Below are positions 33,646 to 42,346 of a stretch of DNA of 64,000 nt, in pieces. Location of the stretch: NCBI GenBank assembly GCA_934129745.1, contig CAKOWZ010000006.1, positions 1 to 64,000 of the forward strand. The letters are read 5' to 3'. Every line of letters begins with the position of its first letter. Position 1 is the stretch's first letter. The position numbers and the translations under genes were made by a program. The notes beneath the pieces were generated by a model. It was given only the letters and a program-made list of their open reading frames with translations. It had not been told where the DNA came from and ran no database searches. Origin of the DNA: an uncultured Clostridia bacterium. Lineage in GTDB: Bacteria > Bacillota > Clostridia > TANB77 > CAG-508.

Positions 33646-33701
33646 AATCTTCCTTATTGTGTTGTAAAATTTAGGTTTTTTCGATTAACCTATAAACGAA
33701 T

Positions 33702-35207
33702 TTATGCTAAAGGTTTCATTGTTGGGAATAATAATACATCTCTAATTGAAACAGCATCTGTTAAAAGCATTACTAATCTGTCAACACCAATTCCTAAACC
33801 ACCTGTTGGAGGCATACCATATTCTAATGCTTGAATATAATCTTCATCCATCATTCCAGCTTCTTCATCTCCAGCTTCTCTTGCTTCAACTTGTTTTTTA
33901 AATCTTTCATATTGATCAATTGGATCATTTAATTCTGAGAATGCGTTTCCATATTCACGTCCACCAATAAATACTTCAAATCTTTCTGTTAATCTAGGAT
34001 CTGAAACTTTTCTTTTAGCTAATGGTGAAATTTCAACTGGATAATCATATATAAATGTTGGTTGAATTAATGTTGATTCAACATATTCATCAAAAAATAG
34101 GCTTATTACATCTCCTCTTGTTTCTTTTGTTGGGTCAGGAATTATTAATCCTTTTTCTTTTGCTAATGCCACTGCTTCTTCATCTGAATTTATTGTATTA
34201 AAATCTATTCCTGTTACTTCTTTTATTGAATCTATCATTGATATTCTTTTCCATGATGGTGTTAAATCAATTTCTTGTCCTTGATATGTAATTTTAGTTG
34301 ATCCTGTAATTTTTTCTGCACATCTTGATATTATTTCTTCTGTTATATCCATCATATCATTGTAATCTTGATATGCAGCATATAATTCAAGCTCAGTAAA
34401 TTCTGGATTATGTCTTATATCCATACCTTCATTTCTAAAAACTCTTCCCATTTCATATACTTTATCAATTCCACCAACAATTAATCTTTTTAAATTTAAT
34501 TCTAATGCTATTCTTAAATACATTGATATATCTAATGCATTATGATGTGTTTCAAATGGTCTTGCAGAAGCACCTCCTGAAATTGTATTTAAAATAGGTG
34601 TTTCAACTTCTAAATATCCTTTTTCATCTAATATTGCACGAATTTCTTTTATTATTTTGCTTCTTGTTTCAAAACTTTTTTTAACTTCTGGATTTACAAT
34701 TAAATCAACATATCTTTGTCTATAACGTAAATCTGGATCTTTTAGTCCATGGAATTTTTCTGGTAATGGTCTTAATGATTTTGAAAGAAGTATTACTTCT
34801 TTTGCATGTACAGAAATTTCCTCTGTTCTTGTTTTAAAAACAAAACCTTTAATTCCAATAAAATCTCCTATGTCATAAGTTTTAAATGCTTTATAGCTTT
34901 CTTCTCCTAATTCATTTATACTTACATAACTTTGAATTCTTTCATCACAATCTTGAATTGTTACAAAAGAAGCTTTTCCCATTATTCTTTTTGCAATTAT
35001 TCTTCCTGCTACTGCTACATCTTTTTGATCAAATTTTTCGAAATTTGCTTTTATTTCTCCTGCTGTATTTGTTCTTTCATATTTTGTTATTTGATAAGGA
35101 TCTTTTCCTTGTTGTTGTAACTCAGATAATTTTTCTCTTCTTACTTTCATTAATTGATTTAGATCAATTTCTGGTTCTTGTATATTATTTGTTTGATTTT
35201 CGCTCAT
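33702..35207 (-). CDS. lysS: Lysyl-tRNA synthetase (class II)
   Basis: Charges tRNA-Lys. 501 residues: an N-terminal OB-fold anticodon-binding domain (about 60-180), then the class II core with motif 1 around FETRSKIIKEIRAILDEKGYLEVETP, motif 2 FRNEGMDIRHNPEFTELE (about 260-280) and motif 3 GLGIGVDRLVMLL near the C-terminus. SD AGGAGG. Preceded by a good promoter at 35255-35283. No T-box is seen. Confidence 0.97.
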   Translation of the reverse strand: MSENQTNNIQEPEIDLNQLMKVRREKLSELQQQGKDPYQITKYERTNTAGEIKANFEKFDQKDVAVAGRIIAKRIMGKASFVTIQDCDERIQSYVSINELGEESYKAFKTYDIGDFIGIKGFVFKTRTEEISVHAKEVILLSKSLRPLPEKFHGLKDPDLRYRQRYVDLIVNPEVKKSFETRSKIIKEIRAILDEKGYLEVETPILNTISGGASARPFETHHNALDISMYLRIALELNLKRLIVGGIDKVYEMGRVFRNEGMDIRHNPEFTELELYAAYQDYNDMMDITEEIISRCAEKITGSTKITYQGQEIDLTPSWKRISMIDSIKEVTGIDFNTINSDEEAVALAKEKGLIIPDPTKETRGDVISLFFDEYVESTLIQPTFIYDYPVEISPLAKRKVSDPRLTERFEVFIGGREYGNAFSELNDPIDQYERFKKQVEAREAGDEEAGMMDEDYIQALEYGMPPTGGLGIGVDRLVMLLTDAVSIRDVLLFPTMKPLA

Positions 35208-35254
35208 AATATTTCCTCCTTGTTCTTATATCTATATTTTTATAAACTTACAAT

Positions 35255-35283
35255 ATTATATATTAAAATCCTTAGAAAGTAAA
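35255..35283 (-). promoter_or_regulatory. Promoter of lysS
   Basis: On the minus strand TTTACT (35278-35283), a 17-nt spacer and perfect TATAAT (35255-35260), 47 nt before lysS. Confidence 0.6.
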
Positions 35284-35340
35284 TAGTTTGAATTAAAAAA
35301 TGATTGACATAGTTTGAAATTAAAAATCAATTAGTTTAAA

Positions 35341-35385
35341 ACAAAAACTACCTATTAAAATTTTTATTTAATAAGTAGTTTTTGT
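35341..35385 (-). terminator. Intrinsic terminator after the surface-protein gene
   Basis: ACAAAAACTAC (35341-35351) pairs with GTAGTTTTTGT (35375-35385), with further pairing inside and a T-rich tail on the minus strand. Confidence 0.75.
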
Positions 35386-35440
35386 AGTACATTTTATATT
35401 AATTATTGTATAATTAATTTCATTATTTCATTTTATATTA

Positions 35441-37018
35441 TTATTTATTTAATTTACGATATCTTGTAATCATGAAAATTACTATTCCAGCAATTGCTAT
35501 AGCTAATACTGCATAAAAAGCTCCTGCTTGTGGTATATTGTCAGGTAATTTTTCTGCTGTAACTTTTACAGGTGTTGTAACTGTTGCTGTTGATGGTCCA
35601 TTTTGTTCTACTGTAACATCTTTGTCATAATTTTCTGTTGGTTTAAATGTTCTTGTTATTTTACGAATTCCACCATCTGAATCTGTAATTGGTTCCCATC
35701 CTTCAGGAATACTAGATTTTTCTATTGGTAAATTATATGTTATTGTTATTGTAGTACTTTTATCTGAATTTACTGTTTTTTCAAAATTAATTCTTCTTAA
35801 TGTCCATTCTATTGTTGGTGTTTGTATATCTTCTCCACCATCTTTTCCTGTTAATTTTACAGTTTCTTTTACAGCTCCATTATCTTTTGGATTATTATAT
35901 GTGTCAAATGGATATACTTTTTCAATTACTTTTTTATTATTTGTATCTGGGTAATACCATCCTTCACTATTTGCACTTCCATCATTTTTCATTTCTACAC
36001 CATTTGTTGCTACAATTTCTTCGTCTGTTTTTGATTTAATTATTGCTATTGCATCTGCATCTTTTTTAGCATCTTTGTCTTCATCTTCATAATATGGTGG
36101 TAAATAAGTACTTCCATCTGAACTCATTTTACCTTCAACACTTTTTCCTTCTGATACAGCTCTATAAGTTAAATCTGTTTTAAAATCAGGAATTTCTTCA
36201 CCTACATTTTCAAAATAGAAGTTTTTATCTTCTCCTATATACATGATATAAGATTTATTTTTTACTTTTGCTGTTACAGTAATATATTCTTGGCTTGTTG
36301 CTTTTTCAAAATCAGAATATTTGATATTGTCTGCTGAAGCATTTGTAGATATTTTATAATCTGTAACCATATTAGAATCTATTTTCTTTAAAATTTCTTC
36401 ATCTTCAAATGATGATTTATCTGTTAAAACATAACTTGTTTCAGTATCTGTATATCCATCAATTTTAGGATATGTTACTGTTACTGCTGTACTTATATCA
36501 TCTTTTGATACATTTAATTGTTCTGCTAATGAAGCTTTTATTTCATTTTGAGCATGAACCCAACCATCTGCACTTATGTGTGTTTTTAAATTTTTATAAT
36601 CTCCTAATACATAACTATCATCAATATCACCATGTATTAATGTTAATATTGAACTTGCATCTCTTGCATCTAATTTTCCATCACTATAAGCACCATCTTT
36701 TATTAATGCATTATTACTTAAATTATATAAAGGAATTTTAATTTGATGTGCACTTGTTTTTTTAGTTAATAAATTGTCTTTCATTTGTTCTGTAAGATTT
36801 AAAGCATATAAGCTTAAAATTTCAGTTGAATTGAATTGATATTCATTAAGGTCTTTTTTTTGTAATTTTTTATATTCTTCAGGCCATAAATTTTGTTCCA
36901 ATTCTTTTCCCGTTTTTTCATAGACAATTGTAGCATTTACAGATTTGCTACATGCTAAACAAGTAAATAGCATTATAACAGTTAATAAAACTGCTGTTAT
37001 TTTTTTAAAAATTTTCAT
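35441..37018 (-). CDS. Putative cell-surface protein with IPQAG-type C-terminal sorting motif
   Basis: A 525-residue exported protein I cannot assign to a named family. The N-terminal signal peptide (about 1-30) probably ends at SVNA; the CLAC in it is a poor lipobox. The middle is a beta-rich, Asp/Lys/Thr-rich ectodomain with a dockerin-like GAYSDGKLDARDASSILT stretch near residue 110 and a long threonine-rich region. The C-terminus is LPDNIPQAG, then about 20 hydrophobic residues and the positive tail TRYRKLNK, the layout of a sortase signal. The sorting motif is non-canonical, and no sortase gene is in the window. SD AGGAG. Own promoter (37060-37089) and terminator. Confidence 0.75.
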   Translation of the reverse strand: MKIFKKITAVLLTVIMLFTCLACSKSVNATIVYEKTGKELEQNLWPEEYKKLQKKDLNEYQFNSTEILSLYALNLTEQMKDNLLTKKTSAHQIKIPLYNLSNNALIKDGAYSDGKLDARDASSILTLIHGDIDDSYVLGDYKNLKTHISADGWVHAQNEIKASLAEQLNVSKDDISTAVTVTYPKIDGYTDTETSYVLTDKSSFEDEEILKKIDSNMVTDYKISTNASADNIKYSDFEKATSQEYITVTAKVKNKSYIMYIGEDKNFYFENVGEEIPDFKTDLTYRAVSEGKSVEGKMSSDGSTYLPPYYEDEDKDAKKDADAIAIIKSKTDEEIVATNGVEMKNDGSANSEGWYYPDTNNKKVIEKVYPFDTYNNPKDNGAVKETVKLTGKDGGEDIQTPTIEWTLRRINFEKTVNSDKSTTITITYNLPIEKSSIPEGWEPITDSDGGIRKITRTFKPTENYDKDVTVEQNGPSTATVTTPVKVTAEKLPDNIPQAGAFYAVLAIAIAGIVIFMITRYRKLNK

Positions 37019-37059
37019 ATGTTTTCCTCTCCTTTTTCACTTTTGTTTTATACACTATT

Positions 37060-37089
37060 ATTATAGTTCTTTTTGTCATTTTTAGTCAA
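37060..37089 (-). promoter_or_regulatory. Promoter of the surface-protein gene
   Basis: On the minus strand TTGACT (37084-37089), an 18-nt spacer and perfect TATAAT (37060-37065). Confidence 0.7.
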
Positions 37090-37150
37090 TATATTTATTA
37101 AATTTTTTTTATCTATTTTATTTTACAATATTTTTCCCTAAAAATTCCTA

Positions 37151-38779
37151 TTAACCTACTTTTCTCAACTCCTTGGCATGATTAATTGCATTTAAAGTTA
37201 CATCTCCACTAGAAATTCTAGCTATTTCATTTATTACTTCTTGTTCATTTAATAATTTTATATCTGTAAATGTTTTTTCATTTTTAACTTTTTTACTAAT
37301 AAAATAATTATAATCTCCTTTTGCAGCAATACTCGGTTGATGTGTTACACATAATACTTGATGTTTTTTAGATATTATTTTTATTTTCTCACCAACTAAT
37401 TTTGCAGCTTTTCCACTTATTCCGGTATCTATTTCATCAAAAATTAAAACAGGTACTTTATCTGAATCTGCTAGCACTGTTTTTATTGCTAACATTATTC
37501 TTGATATTTCTCCTCCTGACGCAATTTTTGCAAGTGGTTTTGGATCATCACCAATATTTGTTGTAATCATAAATTCTATTTCATTTAATCCATTTTCTGT
37601 AAATTGTTTTTGTTTATTAAATTGCTTATTTACTGAAAACTTCGCATTTGGCATTTCTAGATCTGATAATTCTTTATTAATATTTTCACTTAAAGTCCAA
37701 CTATATTTTTCACGTAACTTATCCATATTATTACACATTATAAACATTTTATCCTCTATAATTTCCAATTTCTTTTTAAGTTCATTATTATGTTCTTCAC
37801 AATTTTCAATATTAAAAATTTCCTGTTCCACATTTTCTTTATATTTAAGTATTTCATCTATACTATTTCCATATTTTCTTTTTAATGAATAAATTAAATC
37901 TAGTCTTTTTTCTACTTCACATCTTTTTTCTTCATCAAATACTAATTCACTTTTCATGTCTGATATATCTCTAGATAATTCTTGAACTTCATAATATATG
38001 TTTTTTAATTCTATTAATTTTGTTTGATATTTTTCTCCTAGATTTTCTATTTTATCTAAACATCTAATTGAATTATTAATAGCTTCTATAGCATTATTTC
38101 CTAAATTTTCTTCTGTTTCCATTAAATTACTATATATTTTTTCAGAATTTTTTATCATTTTGTGTAATTCATTTAATTCATCTTCTTCATCATTTTGTAA
38201 ATTAGCTTCATTTATTTCTTGTAATTGATATCTTAATAAATCTAATTTACGTTGTTTTTCTTTTTCATCACCATAATTGTTTTTTAATTTTTTTTTTATA
38301 TTATTATACTCATTAAATAATTCCATATATTTATCTTTTTGTTCTAAAATTTCAGAACCTATAAAATTATCTAAATATTTGATATGTTCTTGTTTTCTCA
38401 TTAGTGTTTGATTATCATTTTGTCCATGTATATCTATTATATTATTCATAAATTCTCTTAATTCATTTACAGTAACTAATCTTCCATTTATTTTGCATGT
38501 ATTTCTACCATTTTCATAAATTTCCCTTGATACAATTATACTTCCATTATCTGAGTTTTTGTTATTTGGTAAAAATAAATTTAATTCTACAAAAGAATAA
38601 TTTTCCCCTTTTCTTATCATATCTTTTGAAAATCTATCTCCTGAAATTATACCTAATGAATCTATGATTAATGTTTTTCCGGCTCCAGTTTCACCTGTTA
38701 AAACATTAAAACCATTATTAAATTCTACCGTTAAATCTTCTATAATTCCTATATTTCTTATATGCATTGTTGTTATCAT
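37151..38779 (-). CDS. recN: DNA repair protein RecN
   Basis: SMC-like ATPase that acts early in double-strand break repair. 542 residues: N-terminal Walker A GETGAGKT (about 28-35), long central coiled coils (about 150-370), the ABC signature ASGGEISR and Walker B VLIFDEIDTG, then CVTHQPSIAA. I chose ATG at 38779 (MITTMHIRN...), 7 nt after AAAGGAGG. A TTG at 38785 nearly touches the SD. A strong promoter with an overlapping LexA-type site lies directly upstream. Confidence 0.96.
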   Translation of the reverse strand: MITTMHIRNIGIIEDLTVEFNNGFNVLTGETGAGKTLIIDSLGIISGDRFSKDMIRKGENYSFVELNLFLPNNKNSDNGSIIVSREIYENGRNTCKINGRLVTVNELREFMNNIIDIHGQNDNQTLMRKQEHIKYLDNFIGSEILEQKDKYMELFNEYNNIKKKLKNNYGDEKEKQRKLDLLRYQLQEINEANLQNDEEDELNELHKMIKNSEKIYSNLMETEENLGNNAIEAINNSIRCLDKIENLGEKYQTKLIELKNIYYEVQELSRDISDMKSELVFDEEKRCEVEKRLDLIYSLKRKYGNSIDEILKYKENVEQEIFNIENCEEHNNELKKKLEIIEDKMFIMCNNMDKLREKYSWTLSENINKELSDLEMPNAKFSVNKQFNKQKQFTENGLNEIEFMITTNIGDDPKPLAKIASGGEISRIMLAIKTVLADSDKVPVLIFDEIDTGISGKAAKLVGEKIKIISKKHQVLCVTHQPSIAAKGDYNYFISKKVKNEKTFTDIKLLNEQEVINEIARISSGDVTLNAINHAKELRKVG

Positions 38780-38797
38780 ACGCAAACCTCCTTTTGT

Positions 38798-38841
38798 CGA
38801 ACCTGTGTTTTTATTATACTATTTGAAATATTGAATGTCAA
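38798..38841 (-). promoter_or_regulatory. recN promoter with candidate LexA operator
   Basis: On the minus strand TTGACA (38836-38841), a 17-nt spacer and perfect TATAAT (38813-38818). Immediately downstream of the -10, CGAAC-CTGT-GTTTT (plus strand, 38798-38811) matches the GAAC-N4-GTTT/C SOS box at all eight core positions and 12 of 14 bases of the Bacillus consensus. Confidence 0.6.
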
Positions 38842-38953
38842 TATATTTTTAAATAAAACTTATCGACAAAAATCGACACCTTATTGATTTCATATAATAG
38901 AATAATTTCCATTTAAAAAGAAATACTAATAAAAAAAGGAAGGATTTGATATT

Positions 38954-39886
38954 ATGTACAATTTTAGAACAGATTTAGCAGATGAAAGACGTGATATTTA
39001 TAAAAAAGCAAATAAACTCGAAAATATACCAGGAATTGAAACATTTGAAACTCAAGTAGATAATAATATAAAAACAAATATTGTTAAAATAATTAATTCT
39101 GAAGGAGAAAAAGCAATTGGAAAACCAATTGGAACTTATGTAACAATTGACATCAAAAATTTAAAGATTGCAACAGATGATGATGTTGAAAAAGCTTCTG
39201 ATTCTGTAAAAAATGAGTTAAAAAAAATAATAGACTCTCATTGTGAAAGTCAAGATGAGATTTTAGTAGTTGGCTTAGGAAACCAATTTGTGACACCTGA
39301 TTCACTTGGTCCTAAAGTGGTTTCTGAAATTGATATAACAAAACATTTTATAAAATATACTCCTCAATTTGTTGAACAGGGAACAAGGTCAGTATGTGCA
39401 ATTGCTCCTGGAGTTCTTGGAACTACTGGGATCGAAACATCTGATATAATTAAAGGTATTGTTGATAAAATTAAACCTAAAATGTTAATTGTTATTGATA
39501 GTTTGGCTTCTAAAAGTATTGAAAGAATTAGTAGTACAGTTCAAATTTCTGATACAGGAATTGTCCCTGGTGGTGGAGTTGGAAATTCAAGGCAAGAATT
39601 AAGTGAAAATACAATTGGTATACCTGTTATAGCAATTGGTGTTCCTATGGTTGTGGAATCTGCTGTTTTAGTTAATGATTGTTTAGATTTGTTTATTGGT
39701 AAATTACAATCTGAAGCAAAATCTAATGATTATTTAAATGCTCTAAAAGAAAATGATAATTATGATGAAATTAAAGAAAGTTTAATTCCAAGTGGTTATA
39801 ATATGATTGTAACTCCTAAAGAAATTGATGATTTAATTGAAAATATGAAAGATGTTGTTGCAAGAGCAATTAATTTTTCAGTTTAA
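38954..39886 (+). CDS. gpr: GPR endopeptidase (germination protease)
   Basis: Spore protease that degrades small acid-soluble proteins at germination. It is made as a zymogen in the forespore and self-processed. 310 residues: N-terminal propeptide FRTDLADERRDIY, then ILVVGLGNQFVTPDSLGPKV (about 97-116), VCAIAPGVLGTTGIET, IDSLASKSIERI, and GGGVGNSRQELS. SD GGAAGGA is about 10 nt upstream. Transcribed divergently from recN. A forespore sigma-G promoter is expected, but I could not place one confidently. Confidence 0.96.
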   Translation: MYNFRTDLADERRDIYKKANKLENIPGIETFETQVDNNIKTNIVKIINSEGEKAIGKPIGTYVTIDIKNLKIATDDDVEKASDSVKNELKKIIDSHCESQDEILVVGLGNQFVTPDSLGPKVVSEIDITKHFIKYTPQFVEQGTRSVCAIAPGVLGTTGIETSDIIKGIVDKIKPKMLIVIDSLASKSIERISSTVQISDTGIVPGGGVGNSRQELSENTIGIPVIAIGVPMVVESAVLVNDCLDLFIGKLQSEAKSNDYLNALKENDNYDEIKESLIPSGYNMIVTPKEIDDLIENMKDVVARAINFSV

Positions 39887-39940
39887 TATTTTTTTAATTA
39901 TTTAGTAACTTTTTATTAAACAATAATATTTTAATAAAAT

Positions 39941-39988
39941 AAAAAGCAATGTTTAAATCATAAAATATGTTTTAACTCATTGCTTTTT
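39941..39988. terminator. Bidirectional terminator between gpr and cupin-like gene
   Basis: AAAAAGCAATG (39941-39951) pairs with CATTGCTTTTT (39978-39988), and inner bases continue pairing. T-runs lie on both strands. Confidence 0.85.
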
Positions 39989-39994
39989 TCCAGG

Positions 39995-40315
39995 TTATTT
40001 CTTTTTGATTGCTAATATAACAAGCCAATTTTCTTTGTCATTGTTATAACAGCTGTGAGATTCTCCCTTATGGCATATATGTGTTGAATCATTGTCAATG
40101 TCACGATAAATTTCTGAGTCTTTTATATGTTTATGTTCTTTAATTCCACTATTTGGACTAAGCCAAAGAAAACATATTTCAAGTTCAGAATCCCTGTATA
40201 CAGGTTCTTTATAGACATTTCCACTTTCAACCATAAGTGGATCTAACGGAATCATTTTTTTATTTTTGAAAATCTTCTGAAAATCACTTTCTGACCGTTT
40301 ACCTCTGGAAACCAT
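39995..40315 (-). CDS. Small cupin-like protein
   Basis: A 106-residue protein with a single cupin-like barrel. Cupin motif 1 is visible as SGIKEHKHIKDSEIY (Gly, then His-x-His, Glu, about 59-73) and a motif-2-like ICHKGESHSCYNN follows (about 79-91), giving three to four potential metal-binding histidines. The N-terminal third is basic (SRGKRSESDFQKIFKNKK) and has no counterpart I recognise. Function unknown. Strong SD (GGGGGA) 7 nt upstream. It has its own promoter with a palindromic -35 region (40351-40378). Confidence 0.75.
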   Translation of the reverse strand: MVSRGKRSESDFQKIFKNKKMIPLDPLMVESGNVYKEPVYRDSELEICFLWLSPNSGIKEHKHIKDSEIYRDIDNDSTHICHKGESHSCYNNDKENWLVILAIKKK

Positions 40316-40350
40316 ATTATGGTCCCCCTTTCTTTAAATTTGATGGATAT

Positions 40351-40378
40351 ATTATATCATTTTTGACTAAAAAGTCAA
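40351..40378 (-). promoter_or_regulatory. Promoter of cupin-like gene with palindromic -35
   Basis: On the minus strand TTGACT (40373-40378), a 16-nt spacer and perfect TATAAT (40351-40356). The -35 is one arm of TTGACT-aaaa-AGTCAA (40363-40378), a possible operator. Confidence 0.7.
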
Positions 40379-40405
40379 TATTTTTAATGTAAAATACATA
40401 AAAAT

Positions 40406-40442
40406 AGAGTATCAAGAATGTTTCTAAAATCTTTGATACTCT
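40406..40442 (-). terminator. Intrinsic terminator after tRNA-Glu
   Basis: AGAGTATCAAAGA pairs with TCTTGATACTCT, followed by ATTTTTA on the minus strand, 16 nt past the tRNA. Confidence 0.8.
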
Positions 40443-40457
40443 AATCTTTTCTCAATT

Positions 40458-40532
40458 TGGTGACCCGTACGGGAATCGAACCCATGATTTGGCCTTGAGA
40501 GGGCCACGTCTTAACCGCTTGACCAACGGGCC
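40458..40532 (-). tRNA. tRNA-Glu (anticodon CUC), CCA encoded
   Basis: On the minus strand: acceptor GGCCCGT/ACGGGTC, D-arm TTGGTCAAGCGGTTAAGA, anticodon stem TGGCC/GGCCA with loop CTCTCAA (anticodon CTC, glutamate GAG), T-arm with GGTTCGATTCC, discriminator A and an encoded CCA. Flanked by its own promoter and terminator. Confidence 0.95.
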
Positions 40533-40559
40533 ATGTCACTAATTTATATTACTTTATAT

Positions 40560-40588
40560 TTATAACATATTTCACACAAATTAGTCAA
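40560..40588 (-). promoter_or_regulatory. Promoter of tRNA-Glu
   Basis: On the minus strand TTGACT (40583-40588), a 17-nt spacer and TTATAA (40560-40565). TATAAA one base on is an alternative. Confidence 0.6.
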
Positions 40589-40592
40589 TGGT

Positions 40593-40985
40593 TTATAAAC
40601 ACATTTTTAAAATTTCTTTTAATCTCTCATCCCTTTTTGTCAAATACAAAAATCCAATTAATCCTTCAAATGCAGTAGAATACATATAATCAGTAATATT
40701 TGCATTTTTAGGTAAATGATGATTTTCAGCATTTCTAGCTCTTCTAACAATATCTTTTTCTTCATTTGTTAGATTTTCTTCAATTTTTTTTAAGATATCA
40801 GCTTGTGCTTTAGCTTTTACGTATTTTATTGACTCTAAATGTAATTTATGTGGTTTTAATTTTGTATTATTAACTAAATTTGTTCTAATAAATAACTCAT
40901 AAACAGCATCACCAACATATGCCCAAGTTAATGGTGATAACATATTTACATCAATTTCATTTTTTTCTCTATTTATTAATTCCAT
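40593..40985 (-). CDS. mrnC: Mini-ribonuclease 3 (MrnC)
   Basis: Dimeric RNase III-like enzyme without a dsRNA-binding domain that trims 23S rRNA precursors. 130 residues: the RNase III signature is degenerate as LTWAYVGDAVYELFIR (about 18-33), with KAQADIL, EEKDIVRRARNA and YMYSTAFEGLIGFLYL (about 102-117) providing the acidic metal ligands. SD AGAGGTG. In Firmicutes mrnC usually sits behind cysS; here it precedes tRNA-Glu and follows rbgA. Confidence 0.94.
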   Translation of the reverse strand: MELINREKNEIDVNMLSPLTWAYVGDAVYELFIRTNLVNNTKLKPHKLHLESIKYVKAKAQADILKKIEENLTNEEKDIVRRARNAENHHLPKNANITDYMYSTAFEGLIGFLYLTKRDERLKEILKMCL

Positions 40986-41037
40986 TATTAAAATTTCACC
41001 TCTTTTAATTTATTTTTTTATTACTTAATTATTATAA

Positions 41038-42057
41038 TTAAACTTTTTCTATAGTAATTTTGCCAATTTTTCCGCTTCTAAACTCATCTAAAATAATTGT
41101 AGAAACTTTTTCATAATCAATTCTTCCTCCAGATAAAATAGCGCCTCTTTTTTTAGCTATCATATCTAAAATACTTACAAACTTACTATTTTCATCTATA
41201 TAATTTTCTGAATTACAATTATCAAACTCATAATCTTCCTTTAATTCATCATTATTAATTATTTTTTCATTATTATTAAACAATTCTTCTACTTTTTTAG
41301 GATCTAGTTTATATCTTTCAATTATATTTGTTCTATAATTTTTACACAAAAATTTTACTAATTCAAAAGCGATTTCAGTTTTTTCTAAAATATCATCTTT
41401 AATAGTTCCAGTAAAAGCTAAATGCATTCCTACTTCTTGTGATTCAAATTTTGGCCATAATACACCTGGAGTATCCATTAATTCAATTTCATTATCAACC
41501 CTAATCCATTGTTTTTGTCTTGTTACCCCTGGTCTATTTCCAACTTGTGCTGTATTTTTTTTAGTTATTCTATTAATAAAAGATGATTTTCCTACATTAG
41601 GAATTCCTAAAATCATAATTCTTATAGATTTTCCAATTCTTCCTTTACTTGCAAATTTTTCTTGTTGTTCTTTATACACTTTTTTAACTGCTTTTATAAC
41701 ATCATTTATTCCTTTGCCACTATTAGCATCTGTAACCACAGCAGGAATTTCATTATTTTCAAAATATTTAACCCATTTTTTTGTTTCATTTTCATCTGCT
41801 AAATCTGCTTTATTTAAAATCACTACTCTTTTTTTATTTTTAGAATATTGTTTTACATCTGGATTTTGGCTTGAAATTGGTATTCTTGCATCAAGTACCT
41901 CTATTATTACATCTATTAATTTTAAGTCTTCTATTATTTGTTTTTTTGTTTTAGCCATATGGCCTGGATACCAGTTGATAACAACCTTTGATAAACTTTG
42001 TTGATTATCATCACATTTCTTTTCTGCTCTAATTTTTCTTTTTTGATACATATCCAT
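41038..42057 (-). CDS. rbgA: Ribosome biogenesis GTPase RbgA (YlqF)
   Basis: GTPase for a late step of 50S assembly. Circular permutation of motifs is visible: NWYPGHMAKTKK (about 25-36 in the chosen frame), G4 NKADLAD, then G1 GIPNVGKSSFIN, G2 GVTR, and G3 DTPGVLWP. The C-terminal region has a longer Asn/Glu-rich linker than usual. I prefer ATG at 42057 (MDMYQKRK...), with AAAGGAAGTG upstream; an ATG at 42084 has no SD. 339 residues. Confidence 0.94.
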   Translation of the reverse strand: MDMYQKRKIRAEKKCDDNQQSLSKVVINWYPGHMAKTKKQIIEDLKLIDVIIEVLDARIPISSQNPDVKQYSKNKKRVVILNKADLADENETKKWVKYFENNEIPAVVTDANSGKGINDVIKAVKKVYKEQQEKFASKGRIGKSIRIMILGIPNVGKSSFINRITKKNTAQVGNRPGVTRQKQWIRVDNEIELMDTPGVLWPKFESQEVGMHLAFTGTIKDDILEKTEIAFELVKFLCKNYRTNIIERYKLDPKKVEELFNNNEKIINNDELKEDYEFDNCNSENYIDENSKFVSILDMIAKKRGAILSGGRIDYEKVSTIILDEFRSGKIGKITIEKV

Positions 42058-42281
42058 TTTTATCACTTCCTTTATTTTCTGCATTTATCTTTACTTTAAT
42101 TTACATTATAATACCACAAAATTACTAATTTTAACACTATTTTTATCAAAAAATGTAAATAGTAGCAAATACTACATGTTTCTATTATATCATGTATCTT
42201 AAAAACAATCTATAATCTCACCAACAATTTACTCAAATTATTATACATAATTCTTCCCAATCCATATACTTTCTCTAAAAA

Positions 42282-42310
42282 CAAAAAAGCAGATAAATTT
42301 ACCTGCTTTT
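42282..42310 (-). terminator. Intrinsic terminator after ytxC
   Basis: AAAAGCAGGTAAATTTATCTGCTTTTTT on the minus strand is a compact stem with a T-run, 37 nt after the ytxC stop. The rest of 42058-42281 is AT-rich with no gene seen. Confidence 0.85.
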
Positions 42311-42346
42311 ACATTTTACTAAAAATCATTATCACACTTTAAAATC

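Noticed and set aside
36472..36741. Leu/His-rich plus-strand frame opposite the surface-protein gene
   Set aside because: Antisense to a gene with a good SD, signal peptide and terminator. It has no supporting signals itself.
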